This document shows positions 24,914-36,885 of a stretch of DNA of 64,000 bases, in pieces. The DNA is taken from assembly GCA_941918925.1 (NCBI GenBank), contig OW799236.1, forward strand, positions 124,742,360 to 124,806,359, read 5' to 3'. A program made the position numbers and the translations under genes. The notes beneath the pieces are model-generated. The model saw only the letters and a program-made list of their open reading frames with translations. It had not been told where the DNA came from and did no database searches. This stretch comes from Phyto melanocephala (lineage: Eukaryota > Arthropoda > Insecta > Diptera > Rhinophoridae). Numbering within the stretch: position 1 is the stretch's first letter; every line of letters starts with the position of its first letter.

Positions 24914-25689
24914 ACTAGCTAATACCCAGAGTGCTTCGCCTCCCCAAATTTTAGTATTTAATTTATATGGCAGGTGCCACGCCCACTATTGTTAATGCAC
25001 CCATTTTTTCCATAAACGTTTATTTGAATATCAAAGTTGCTTTTGCAAAATTTTAGTACTCTAATCGATATCGTTTTCCAGATATACGAATTTCAGTATT
25101 TAATTCATATGGTAGGTGCCACGCCCACTATTGTTAATGCACCCATTTTTTCCAAAAATGTTTATTTGAATATCAAAGTTGCTTTTGCAAAATTTTAGTA
25201 CTCTAATCGATTTCGTTTTCCAGATATACGAATTTTAGTATTTAATTCATATGGTAGGTGCCACGCCCACTATTGATAATGCACCCATTTCTTGTCTAAC
25301 TGTTCATTTGGATGTCAAAGTTGATCTTGCAAAATTTAACTACTCTCATCGATATCGTTTTCCAAATATACGAATTTTAGTATTTAATTCATGTGGCCAC
25401 GCCTACTATTGAAAGTACGCCCATTTTTTACCCAAATGTTCGTGTGGATGTCAAAGTTTACCGTACTTAATTTGAAGACTCTAGCTGCATTAACTTTCGT
25501 GATATATAATATTTAATACTTATTCTTGAATAGGGCGTGGCACCCCGCCCACTTACAATTTCAAACCAAAATATAGCCTATAGTTCCTTCCAGACATACA
25601 GAAAGATTCTGTGAAAATTTCAAGGAAATCGGTCCAGCCGTTTAACCGTCTATAAAGCACAAACACACATTGATTTTTATATATATAGA
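24914..25689 (-). mobile_element. Helitron-like non-autonomous element with internal repeats
   Basis: On the minus strand it begins TCTATATATATAAAAATCAA at 25689, followed by GTGTGTTTGTGC and GGTTAAACGGCTGGACCG, and ends GGGTATTAGCTAGT at 24914, a Helitron-type CTAGT terminus. The body contains four copies of a GTGCCACGCCCACTATTG-containing unit (anchors 24974, 25116, 25258 and 25393, period about 142, 142 and 135). There is no coding capacity. This organisation is typical of DINE-1/Helentron elements of flies. Confidence 0.75.
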
Positions 25690-27221
25690 TAATGTATGGC
25701 CTAGTGTTGCCACATATTTGCGTAAAAAAATTCCTTTTTTAATAAAGAAAACCCAAGTTTCTTTGGAAAAATAAATTTTAGCAGTAAATCATAATACTAA
25801 TTATATACTAAAAAAAATTTTATAATTTTGTATTAAATAGCATGTAAATTCCATGTTTTTAAATGTAAAGTTAAAACCTTTTAAAATAAGATTTTTAATT
25901 CATTCTCTATAGCATTTCAAATTTAGATGACAATTTCAAAAAACTCTCTATTCAGAGGAATATTTGAAAAGACTTTAAGGAATTCCTTTTATTCTCTTTC
26001 TGCTTCACGAATATCATACTTAATTTCAAAATCATTAACGTTGCGTAAGGTATATCAAAGTCGCTTTATATCAGCTTCCATTGTACAAGTTTGCCATAAT
26101 TTATACTGGGATATATACATACACACACATTTACTCTTTATCCTTATTTTATGCTTTCGTTTGTCGTCAAACAATAACATTTTAAATTGAATAAGTTATT
26201 CGAATTCCCTTTTTTTTCTTGCTTTTTGATGTTGAATACTTTATTTTAAATTGCAATTATTTTGTTATGGCTTAAGGACATTTATGTTTATTTTTTGTTA
26301 AGAAGAGAACGAGATATTGACAAAAGAGGAAAATAAATAATTAACCTTTTAATGACATACTTACACCTTAATTTGATTTATTTTGCAATTTACAAAATAT
26401 TACCTTTTTTTATTAAAGACAAAACAAATTAGGTGAAACATAGTTATAACGTCTTTAAAGTTTTTTGTTTGTTTGTTTTAAGAACAAGTTAAAACTGTTT
26501 ATGGTTGAAAAGAATCAAAGATTGTTTAAGATATAGCTTATTCATTTATGCGTCTATTTTTTACCACGGATGTGTATCTAAAACTCTTGTTGATTTGTAC
26601 ATAAACCCTACCTTTTGATTCGGAGACTACATAAACTCCTGCTTTGTTAAAATCTGTGTCCATTGCTTTTAGCAGACCACAACCACACCTAACGAATAAA
26701 TAAGAACTGAAGTTTCAAGGAATCTTTATCCCATAGTACTAGATTGTATGATTCGTATGGTCCCGAAGGCCCTATTCTATCAGTTAGAAATTTAGGCAAT
26801 CCCAATACACTGAGAATTTGTTTATAAACCTAAAAATACCCACCTTCGGTCAATATAACTAATTTCCTTTTAACTTTTCAAAGACTGCTTAATTTTATAG
26901 TTTGGGTAATCACAGAAACTAAATGGCAAACGTAGGTTTTTCTTTGTCCACAAATTTTTCGGGTTATTCTGAGTTAATGTATTTTAAATTAGTATTAACA
27001 TAAACTTAACTGGCCAATACAACAAAAGCTGTATGGCTTTCTGAAACCATATGGCATTCATGCCAATAAATACTATTGAATAATTGCAAAAATAACTCAG
27101 GTATCATATTACGATATTGCGTAACAGGCCTGTCTTTAAAACTTTTAAAAATTATAATGGAAAAGAGTTGGTTTTCCTTAAAATATATTTAATTATACGA
27201 AATAAACAAATATTTAAACAA
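25690..27221. other. Intergenic, no gene seen
   Basis: AT-rich sequence. The 87-codon frame at 25927-26190 has no recognised domain. Confidence 0.4.
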
Positions 27222-27345
27222 AATATTTATTAAAAAAATTTTTAAAACAAAAATTTTGAATAAAAAAATTTTGAAAACAAAAATTTTTAATAAAAAAATT
27301 TTGAAAACAAAAATTTTTAATAAAAAAATTTTGAATAAAAAATTT
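27222..27345. repeat. 30 bp tandem repeat
   Basis: About four units of an A/T-only-like unit built from AAAAATTTTTAATAAAAAAA and TTTTGAAAAC. The minus-strand frame through it yields a meaningless FFIKNFCFQN decapeptide repeat. Confidence 0.8.
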
Positions 27346-27406
27346 GTTTTGCGAAGTTTTCACGATATTTCTGCATCTTTTAGACAGATTAAAAAATAAT
27401 GTTACC

Positions 27407-28117
27407 ACACGCAAAGAAAAAATATGGTTGTGGTAACCATAATCGAAGAGCAACATACTATGATTGAATTGTATGATTATGTTTAAAATAATAATGGTTA
27501 CCAGTTATCATTATTCAATAATCATATATATGACTACAATTAAAATCGACAATCTTGGCTTTTTTACGGCAAATTATTGTCTTTTGCTGTAACATACACA
27601 TATTGATTGTACTTACCAATTTAATTGCAATTTTTATACCAATATTTTTTAACATTTTCTCGTTTATTTTTAAATTTTCTTGAATTTTTAAAAATTTTTT
27701 ACATTTTTTTGACACTTAAAACTTTTAAAATAATAAAAGTTTATTCAGCAAGAAGAAAAACAATTGAAATCAAATTATTATTAAAAAAATCATAGCTTGA
27801 TTATTTTGTAATCATACTGTTGTGTCACTTATTATTTAATGATTATTTTTAATTTTTAATGATTTTGAATATAATGTTATTTTTGTCAAAGTAATTTTTT
27901 TAAATCATACTATTTTTAAATGATAACCATTTTGAAATTTTTACGAAAAGTAAACATTAAATGGTACAATTCAATGATACAATTGATTATCGTAACAAAA
28001 TATATGATGAAATGAAACAAAAATAACTATTACTTGTTTTCGTCAACCAAATATTGTTTTAGAAAAAATAATATGACCGTCGTGATCATGTCGTAACCAT
28101 GGTTTTTCTTTGCGTGT
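27407..28117. mobile_element. TIR element of the ACACGCAAAG family, copy 1
   Basis: The left end ACACGCAAAGAAAAA (27407) recurs inverted at the right end, TTTTTCTTTGCGTGT (ending 28117). Both ends continue into ATGGTT..GGTAACCA and CCATGGTTACGACATGATCA type palindromic blocks shared with 39611-43080 and 56303-56575. No transposase is seen. The target-site duplication is unclear. Confidence 0.75.
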
Positions 28118-31100
28118 ACAAGAAGTTTACCGGATTTTGTAGAATAGTGAAATCTATAAAACTTAAACTCTTTCAAATCGAATTTCTTTTGACTTATCTT
28201 GACTGTAAGAGCGCAGTTAATTATTGCCTAACTCTCTTCGTAGCTCATTATCTGGGTCTTTTTAAAATTAACTTATTTTGTTCTTCTGGTTAACATGGTG
28301 ATGTCAGTTTAAAGCGTATCACGACCTAATAAGTTTTGAGACATAAAAAAGCAGGCTAATTACAACATGATTGTTGTGGCGCGAACCTAAGGAACTTCCG
28401 GAGAAGAACAACGACTATAAACTTCCGAGAATTGAAGTTCATATACTGACTTGGTTGCCAAATTTGTTTTTGTGGGAATGCAATCCCAGTTTTATCTGAT
28501 ACATCAAAAGCGAACTTAAGCATCGAGAGATTACTCACAATGTCCGATATTTGTACTGTTTTCAGGTCAAGAATTATTCAGTTGACACAGCTGAATTTTT
28601 TAACAGGCAAATGAATCCATCTACTGAGGATGTCAACATCTTTACTGCGCCATCTAAACGATCAAAGTGTTTTACTTCTTTATGATAAGAGCATAATGCC
28701 TGCATAAGTGTATTTAATGCCTTGCACTACTAACGCCGCGTTATGCTAGTGTGGCATCCATTGAAATTGTATGGCTGATGAATGCGCAAGAAATAATTCC
28801 GTGTTGGATGATATCAATGATATCAGAGGTCATCAATATACCTCTGATAGCACTTTGGAAATGCATTGACATTGATACTCGCTATAAACAACGACGCTCA
28901 AATAAGAATACTTTCACATCAAAAGAATATCTAATCCTTTCTGGCCCTTAAATGCAATGGATATAACGAAGTCTCTACTCAAACTTGGGAGAAAAGAAAT
29001 ATCACTTGTTGTTTGAGTATCAACCGGGCCTTAGTCTGCCCCACAACATCTAATGCAGAACTTTTCATAACAGTGAAGAGGAGGATTAAATATATCACTT
29101 GGTAAGCAACTTTCCAGTTCTACAGTAACGCAAAGTTAAATTTTTGGGATTTTCATCATCTGAGCGGTCTCTTAACTCTGTCTTTGGATGACCTAGTGGG
29201 CTTTCTCAAAAGTACTGGCTGGTTCTACCAGTAATCAGGTTAAGTTTATCGATAGTGTAGGTTTTCATATTTTCAGGATATCGTAATGGGCTTTAGGGTC
29301 TTTGAGTAAAGTCGTTGACGGCGAGCTTCCCATCTAACCAAAACCTATCAAATTTCTTGTTCACAAAATTTTTTTATATGCAGTCAGACTTTTTTTTTGA
29401 CAGAGAAAAATAATTTTGTTTGGAATATTCTCGAATTGATTTAATTTTAATTATTGTACTGACAAACGAAAATGAGTTTGCATATCAAATGATGGTAAAA
29501 AATCGTTTAATTTTAAAGTTTTAACACACTTTTTTTAAAGTACTTTAAATAGTTTCTTTGGTTTTCAGACAAATTTTTCAGATTGATAAAATCATGCTGC
29601 AAAAAACTCTAATTAATTTCCTCCGGGCAAAAATTTTTTTCGGAACAAATGTGTGATAAAAAGTTTTACATTTGAAATTGAGAATCAGATATAAAGTTAA
29701 TTTGTTGGTAACAACAATTAATTTACCTGGTAACAATTAAAAATTTTGATAACTTAAAAGCGAGATTTTGTACTAAGCTTCAGCACTTAGGAATGTGCAA
29801 GTCACTAGTAGTTAGTCTAGATTTTCGTATTAAAATAATTTAAGAGCAGATCAATTTGGCATTCCAAAAATGCAAAATTGATATAAAATGTATTAAAAAT
29901 GCTTAAACTTCCAGATTTTACAATAGTTTCTTTCAAATTTAACTATAATTCATAATTGCTTCAGTTAAGCAAATATGTAAACATCACAGAAATAAAGGCT
30001 GTACACATTTTGGTTTGTAGTGAAGACCAATGATTTTTGTTTGAAAATATCATCTTTAGAAATTGTTTAGTCTGCAAACGATTCTAACCTCAACTCTACA
30101 CAAAAGCTTAATGTGGATACAATACTCTCAATTCACCTTCTTTTCAAAATGGGCACGTTTTTGTCAAGTATAAACAGGGTGAGGTAGTTCGGTGAGACTT
30201 TTAACCCCTGGTTTTTTCATAAGAAGTTAAATATATGTGATATGCGTTGACATAGCAAAAATCAGATGGGCTAAGAATACCATCTTACAAAGTAATGTAC
30301 CTTGAAAGCAAACTACTATTTTTTTAATGCGAAGGTTAAAAGACGTTTGCTGTACTAGTTTTACCTAAACATTAAGTTGAATTCTTTAAAAAGATCTTAT
30401 TTTTTTACTTTTTTTTAAATATATCTAAAATAACTAACAAGACAGCAATAATAACTATTTTAAAATAAAAATCATTTTGTTTTTTTCTTAAATTCTAACA
30501 AAGAAGTTTACTCGCGAAAACACTGTTGTTTATGAAATTTTAACACAAAGAGAGAAAACTAAACTAGAATAGTAGAGCATAAAAAATTCCAAATATTATG
30601 GATTTTATTTTCCACGGAATACTTAATTTGAATGAGGGCTATTTCAAGAAAATGCTTAACTTTTTTTTTAAATTTAATGACAAAAAAAGGAAGAACAAAA
30701 AACTAAAGCAAATTCTAGGAAACATTTGGAATGAGATCTATTTCATTTATAGTCCTAGTCGTAAACTAGTATAAGGATGATCCTAAGACTAGAAGCTAGA
30801 CTAAGCGATCATCGTAAGGTCCATGAAAAACAACAATATCTATTGCCAGTTGTAGTAAGTTTTTTATGCTCTACTTCAAGGTACATATTTAAGTGCCATA
30901 ATTTTTCTATTGTTTTTTATATAAAAAAAAACAAGGTCATACAAGCAAAATTACAACAACAAAAATTTTTAAATAATTTAAGTGTTTTTAAAATTATTTT
31001 TTCTTTTCTCTAAAGAAAGCCATGGAACGCTAAAAAGTAAACGCTATAAACAGAATGACGGAAATCACAGCAACACAACAAGGGTTGAAGGTAGAAAATT

Positions 31101-32471
31101 ATTCATAACTTTCATTTAAGGTACACTATAAACAACAACAACAACAACTACATATTAAGGAAGCACTATCTATAAATATATATGATTTTATGAATTTATT
31201 GCTTTATTTATGATTTTATGATCTTTTCTTGCTACTTCCGAAGGATCATTATTAAAGTATTTCCGGATCATTAAGAACATGTGTTTGCCGGTTGGTCAGT
31301 TGGTATATGGTTAATTTATCAATTAAACGGTGGAAAAGTTAATCCTTTTTGCATATTAAAGATTTTTATGTCAACATCAACTCACATATTAAATGACTTA
31401 ACGTGCCGCTTTGTGTGTATTCACTACCTGAACAAATCATTTGACAAATACCTAATGCACGGTAACAACAGCAACAACAACAACAGCAACAATAAAATAA
31501 TAATAATATTAAAAAATAAATATTTTTAAATCTATCGCACCAGGTTCCAGTCAGTCAGTCGGTTGGTTTAATTATTATTATTATTAGTTGTTATTGTTGC
31601 TGTTGTTTGTTTCCTAAAGACATGTGACATAAAATTATTACCGATGTTTACTCGCTTCACAAGGGTATAGACGGGAAAGTCCGCCATGTTAAACAGTTGT
31701 ATGTAAATGGATGCACTAAACAAAGAAGTTAAATAAATTTAAAATATTTTCTACAAATTTAAGTTGGACACAAATTTTATGTTTAATAAAATTCAGGAAA
31801 TTTGTAGAAAAATTCACCACAAAAATGTTTCATTTAAAATGGGCCAGTGAGTTTGTATGCTTTTTGTGTAATTACTTAAGTCTTCTTCGCATGTACCTGC
31901 ATGTACTTTGAAAAAGTGTGAGAAGTTTGTATTGTATTTGTTCACTTATCTATTCATTCTGTTCATCAATTTCTGTATTAATTTTGGTGTATTGTTAGGT
32001 TGTCAATCGGTTGTGTTTGTTATGTAAACAACTAACAATCGTCACCAAATAATTAAATACAAATAATGACCAGTTGTGTTATTTCCAGGATGCGGCTCTT
32101 TTTTAAGATTTTTGTCAAACTTTCCGCTTTTTAGTGTTTTTGTTTTGTTTGGTATTAAATTATTTAATGACTTGCGCATCCACATGGTACAAAAAAACCC
32201 ATCAAAACGGATGTTCACTTATTTAAGAGTTAGGGTACGTTTTTTTATTTTTATTTTTACAAATATATGAAAATTATTTATGCAAACAAATCTGTTTGGT
32301 AGTTAAAGATTAAAAGAGCCAAAACAGAAAAGTCAAATGACTAATCCTCTGAAAAAATGCGCTAAAGTCAAGCATTTTAATTTGGCACCAGGATTTGTAA
32401 TATTAAAGTTGAAAGCATGAACATATGCACATCTCATAAACAAAGTAGCTTAAGTATTGCTAGACTGAAAA
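28118..32471. other. Intergenic, no gene seen
   Basis: Stretches near 28130-29330 are less AT-biased and may be very old repeat sequence, but no family is recognisable. At 31461-31611 a CAACAG/AATAAT run is followed by its inverted counterpart. The frame at 31281-31529 runs into that simple repeat and is not supported as a gene. Confidence 0.4.
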
Positions 32472-33122
32472 TCTATATAAAAGCGAAACTCTGTGTATGT
32501 GTGTTTGTGTGTTAGCTATAGACTTCGAAACTGTTAAACCGATCGAACTCAAACTTTGGCAAGTTGTTCTACACATTCCAGGGAGTGTTTATGGTGCTAA
32601 AAAGTGGGCGGGGCCACGCCCATAAAAATAATTTTTAGCTACTTCCACTTTACCGATTTTTCTGAAACTTTGCACACATATTTAACTCTCATGACTATAT
32701 AATTTCGTGATTAAAAAAGTGGGCGGGCTACGCCCAAAAAAAAGTTATAATTTTGAGGTACTTCCACTGGACCGATATTTTTTAAACTTTGCACACACAT
32801 TGAGCTATCATAAATTTATAATTTCGTGATAAGAAAAGTGGACAGGGCCACGCCCATAAAAACAAGATATAATTTTGAGTTACTTTCACTGGACTGCTTT
32901 TTCTGAAACTTTGGATACATATTGAGCTGTTATGACTATACAGTTTCGTGAATAGAAAAGGTGGCAGTGCCATGCCGCAAAAAAAGTTATAATATTTAGC
33001 TTCTTGCACTTGACCGATTTTTCTGAAACTTTGCAAGCATTTTGAGCTGTCATAACTATCTAATTTTAAAATGCATTTTTATTCATTAAGGGGAGTAGCA
33101 ACGCGCGCCGGGCTTTTCTAGT
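32472..33122 (+). mobile_element. Helitron-like element with four internal repeat units
   Basis: It begins TCTATATAAAAGCGAAACTC, then GTGTGTTTGTGTGTTAGCTA, and ends ACGCGCGCCGGGCTTTTCTA followed by GT, a CTAGT Helitron-type terminus at 33118-33122. The body has four ~115-121 bp units anchored by GTGGGCGGGGCCACGCCCAT-like palindromes (about 32606, 32719, 32838 and 32960) and by CCGATTTTTCTGAAACTTTG. A second member is at 44743-45521. There is no coding capacity. Confidence 0.85.
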
Positions 33123-33429
33123 AGTAAATATAAACAGTGTACAGTGATCAAAAAAATCCTTCTTACCGCTCTAAAACTATCACAGGCACCATTACTGTAA
33201 CACTATTGAAATACACATTTTGCAAATAATTAAGAACTGACTTTTGGCTATTAAAGGATTTGCGTTTGGCATTTTTCTGACATATACAAAATTTTGAAAT
33301 GTAATACAAGGTGAGCCGAAAGTCAGCACAAGGCTTAAAAATTTAATATCTTGACCTTTTTTTTTCAGAATAATAATAAAATCTGTATAATAAATAAATA
33401 ACTAGAATTTATTATTTAAATCAGCAATC

Positions 33430-34420
33430 AATTATCTTAAAGCAAAGAGAATATCGTCCTCATTTTAATGTCAGAATTTTACCCTCTGAGGCAATAATAC
33501 GTTGCTTGGTATATCGTCATCAACATGGCACCGTAAGAGATTATTCTTAAATCGTTAGACCTCATTTAATTTTCACTGAGGAAAATACTGAACGTGTAGA
33601 ATAAACTTTAAGCGAAACAAAAACGTGTAGAACAAATGGTTAGCTAAACAACAAACATCTATCAGAAGGCGTTTTGATCAGCTAGAAATGGCTCGTACAT
33701 CACTACTATGCATTTAAAAAAAAAATACTGTAATTCCCACATAAGGTGTCAAAACGAACAACCGCAGATCACTGGCAATGTCTGAATTTGAAGTTAAATT
33801 TCAACAGTTGACCAGAAGTTAAACCAACTTTTTTTTAAATCTCATAATGAGTAATAAAGTTCATTTTAATATGAATGGTCTTATTAATAAATAGAAGTGT
33901 CGGTTCTGGAGTTCTGAAAATCCAAGATCCATACATTAATGCACATTAGGTGAACAGTACAGTGTGGCATTATATCTGAAAATACTATTGGGCCCTAAAT
34001 CTTCGACAATGAAGATGGAAGTCCTGTAACCATAAATGGAGAATGGTATCGGCTTATAATAGAACATTTTTTACGTCCTGCTCTTGAAAATAGATTTAAG
34101 ATATGCACGCACCGAACATGAAACAACGCCACTTTAAAGTCAAACTTTTAGAGAACGAATAACTTTCAGAAATTAAGAAACTACTTACCCAACTCCTTCG
34201 CTAAATATTTTGGAAATCAAAGATTTTGTTGACTATTTAAAGATGCGAGTATATGTGAACAAGCCCAAGACAATCCCTGAACTCGAGGCCAACATTGTTG
34301 CAGAAATTCAAGTGCTGTCGCCACAAATTTTTAAAGATGTTATAAAAAATGCTCTCAAACGAGCCCATCATTGCGAAGCTGAGAATGGGTGACATTTAAA
34401 TATCAAAAAAACACATAACT
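33430..34420 (+). pseudogene. Mariner-superfamily transposase remnant, near full length
   Basis: Recognisable pieces in family order: EYRPHFNVRILPSEAIIRCL near 33450-33510, HGTVRD and TEENTERVE near 33515-33600, FWSSENPRS near 33915-33935, IFDNEDGSPVTINGEWYRLI near 33999-34055, and KMRVYVNKPKTIPELEANIV to IFKDVIKNALKRAHHCE (34240-34380), ending near GGHLN. The last pieces match the common C-terminus of this DDE transposase family, which follows the third catalytic residue. Numerous stops and frameshifts show it is dead. Clear inverted ends were not found, so element borders are not given. Confidence 0.8.
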
Positions 34421-35551
34421 ACTAAATTCGAGGAAGGAAACAAATATCGATATAACGATATGTTAACATAGAAAATATCATCGTAATAAATATATTTGCA
34501 TGAGTTTTTTTATAATGCGAGTTTGCGTGGATTACACCTGACAATCTGTGTTCAACTATTCCACTCAAAAAGGTTGGTGAGCTTCTGGGCGAGGTGGTGG
34601 GGTGGTTTGTTGGTGAATAAAAAGAGAATAGTCTACTTAAGCCTATGGTTTTGAAAAAAATTGCTACGGAAAGTATTCCTTCTGTCAGGAATGTACAAAT
34701 ATCAAAACTCTTACAAATGTATGATAGTAATAATATATTACGTAGGCACTCGAGCAAAGAATTTCGATGTCAAGCTGGAATCGATTTCGATAAAAAAAAA
34801 AAATTTGCTTAAAACTACACTCAAGTTAAAACGAAAAAAAAACTAGGCTAAAATCGGTATTCGGCTATTCCAATGATGGCAATATTGGCAGATTTATAAA
34901 AACACAAAAATATTATTAACGATACCGAAAGATGATTTGATGTTTACTGAAAAGATGCACACAATTCTACTAATCCTAAGCATTCAACGTTTTGTTCATG
35001 AAAAATATATTATATAATTAGAGAATTATTATATAATACGGCTCGAATATTTGTAGAGAAATATTCATGGTTTACCATGTTTTCTTTCGTTCATAAATTC
35101 TTAATATCTGACCCAAAAATCATTTCTGGTTAATTTCAAAAAGAAACTCAAAAAAAAAATTTTTAGGACTAGAAGGAAAGTAACTAATTTTAAATAAAGA
35201 AGCTCAAACGTAACTAAAAATTTTATAATCTATTATAAAAAATACCAAATGTCGTTCGTTGGTAAGAACGGCTTATATAATTTTAAAACCTTGTTTGTTT
35301 TATTTTTGCCTTATATGTCGAATACCAACTGAAAATCCATAAGATCGAAGGACACAATACACTAGTTATATGATTAATTTTAAGAACAATAAATGTTACA
35401 TTTTTTAATGCATTTGATTTGATTTGATTGATTTTTTTAAAAAATGCATTTGATGTCATTTCTAGAAAACTGTAATTTCTATTTGGATTAAAATACTTTT
35501 TGGTAACAGTTAACTAATTAGACACAAAAATAATAGAAATTAGAAAAAGGG
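34421..35551. other. Intergenic, no gene seen
   Basis: AT-rich sequence with no recognised domains or repeat termini. Confidence 0.4.
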
Positions 35552-35559
35552 GATAAAAC

Positions 35560-36877
35560 GGCTCCACGAAAAGCCCCCCAATGAAATAACGCCCAAACGA
35601 GAAATGAAATATTCTCCAAATTTTTATCATACATTTTTGGGTGTTATTTCATATGAAATAACTCCCAATTTTTTGGGCCGTTTTTCATTTTTTTTTGGAA
35701 ATTATTTTATTTCTCATTTGGGGTTTTCAAATTATGAAATAATCTCCAATGAAATAACACCCAACAAATTTTTAAAATTCGGGGCTTGTTTTATAGCGTG
35801 TATAATTTGGGTGATATTTCATTTTGTGTTCGGGGTTTATTTCATTTTTAAAGCTGTTGGTTTTTGGGGGTGTTTGTAAATAAATTATATAAAAATAGGC
35901 CTTTTTACAAGGAAACTTTTAGCCTGTGAATATATTACAATATATTTTCAAATACATAAATGATAACGTTCTGGATTTGGGTGGTGCGACCTTCGTGACA
36001 GACTACGAAATAAGTTTACGGACGGCAATAATGATTGTTTTCCCTAAATCAAAGTGTAACTAACTGGCAGCATTTATACATGCAACGTATATTTTCTCCA
36101 TCTTGAATTCATGAGCAACCATTTTGTTTTGTTTACCATTCCTTACGTATAATGTATTAAGTTTATTATTTATGCATGTACATGAAAATAATTTTTTGGT
36201 AGTTGGGTTTCAAAAATAAATAAGTGAAAATATTAAACAATTCTTTGTCCATACTTCCTCACATCTCCATTACAGAAAATTACTGCCTTCTTTTCAATAG
36301 TGTAACTATAATAACGTCTCCCATGAGTTGGATTTTCAAGCCATTCGTAAAGTTTTAGGATAGCTCGTTGGTGGCTGATCTGAAATTGCTTCCATCGTAT
36401 AAGGGAAAATAACTGCACTGGACCTAGTCCATTTCCAAAACCAAAAGTATTCACTATTAAACGAGCTTTGTATGTTCCTTCACTAAAAAAAATTGATTAT
36501 GAATGCTGGCATACTTTTCGAAGTTGCATATATTCATATTATGAAAAAGACGCCTGCGGGCCTCCATACGATTTATATCAATAATTTTGCGATTTTGCTG
36601 TTGGTCCATATTGACTTCATGAAATCCTTAATGAATCTGACTCATTTATGAATTTTGGGCATAATTTCATTTTTGTTGCTGATGGAGTTTATTTCATTGG
36701 GGATTATTTCATTTTCATCATTGGGGGTGGTTTCGTTTTCGCTTTGGGGTTTATTTCATTTATTTTTCGATGTTATTTCATTCACTGTTTTTGGGTGTTA
36801 TTTCCAATTTTTTGGGGTTCACTTCATTGGGGATTGTTTCCTGGGCGTTATTTCATTGGGGGGGTTTTCGTGGAGCC
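35560..36877. mobile_element. TIR element with 8 bp duplication and TTATTTCAT arrays
   Basis: The ends GGCTCCACGAAAAGCCCCCC (35560) and, inverted, GGCTCCACGAAAACCCCCCC (ending 36877) match at 19 of 20 positions and continue through AATGAAATAACGCCC. Exact flanking 8-mers GATAAAAC (35552-35559 and 36878-36885) are the target-site duplication. Each arm carries about eight or nine copies of a (G)GGNGTTATTTCATT motif in both orientations, probably transposase-binding subterminal repeats. The GG terminus with 8 bp duplications is compatible with Merlin- or P-like superfamilies, but the superfamily is not proved. Confidence 0.9.
36233..36609 (-). pseudogene. Unrecognised ORF carried by the GGCTCC element
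   Basis: On the minus strand a frame opens at 36609 with MDQQQNRKIIDINRMEARRR and continues to about 36510. After a frame change near TTTTTTTTAG the frame resumes as EGTYKARLIVNTFGFG and ends GDVRKYGQRIV at 36233. A 32-base segment with GTATGC at one end and TTTTTTTTAG at the other could be read as an intron and would restore the frame, but that is shorter than usual fly introns, so a frameshift is equally likely. Total length would be about 120 residues. I do not recognise the family. It is central in the element, so it may be a shortened transposase or a passenger gene. Confidence 0.4.
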
Positions 36878-36885
36878 GATAAAAC

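Noticed and set aside
27214..27456. 80-codon minus-strand ORF with a repeated FFIKNFCFQN decapeptide
   Set aside because: It is a translation of a 30 bp A/T tandem repeat, with no other sign of coding.
27407..28117. Regularly repeated palindromic blocks considered as a CRISPR-like array
   Set aside because: Repeats are not evenly spaced, are inverted, and the host is an insect; they are transposon ends.
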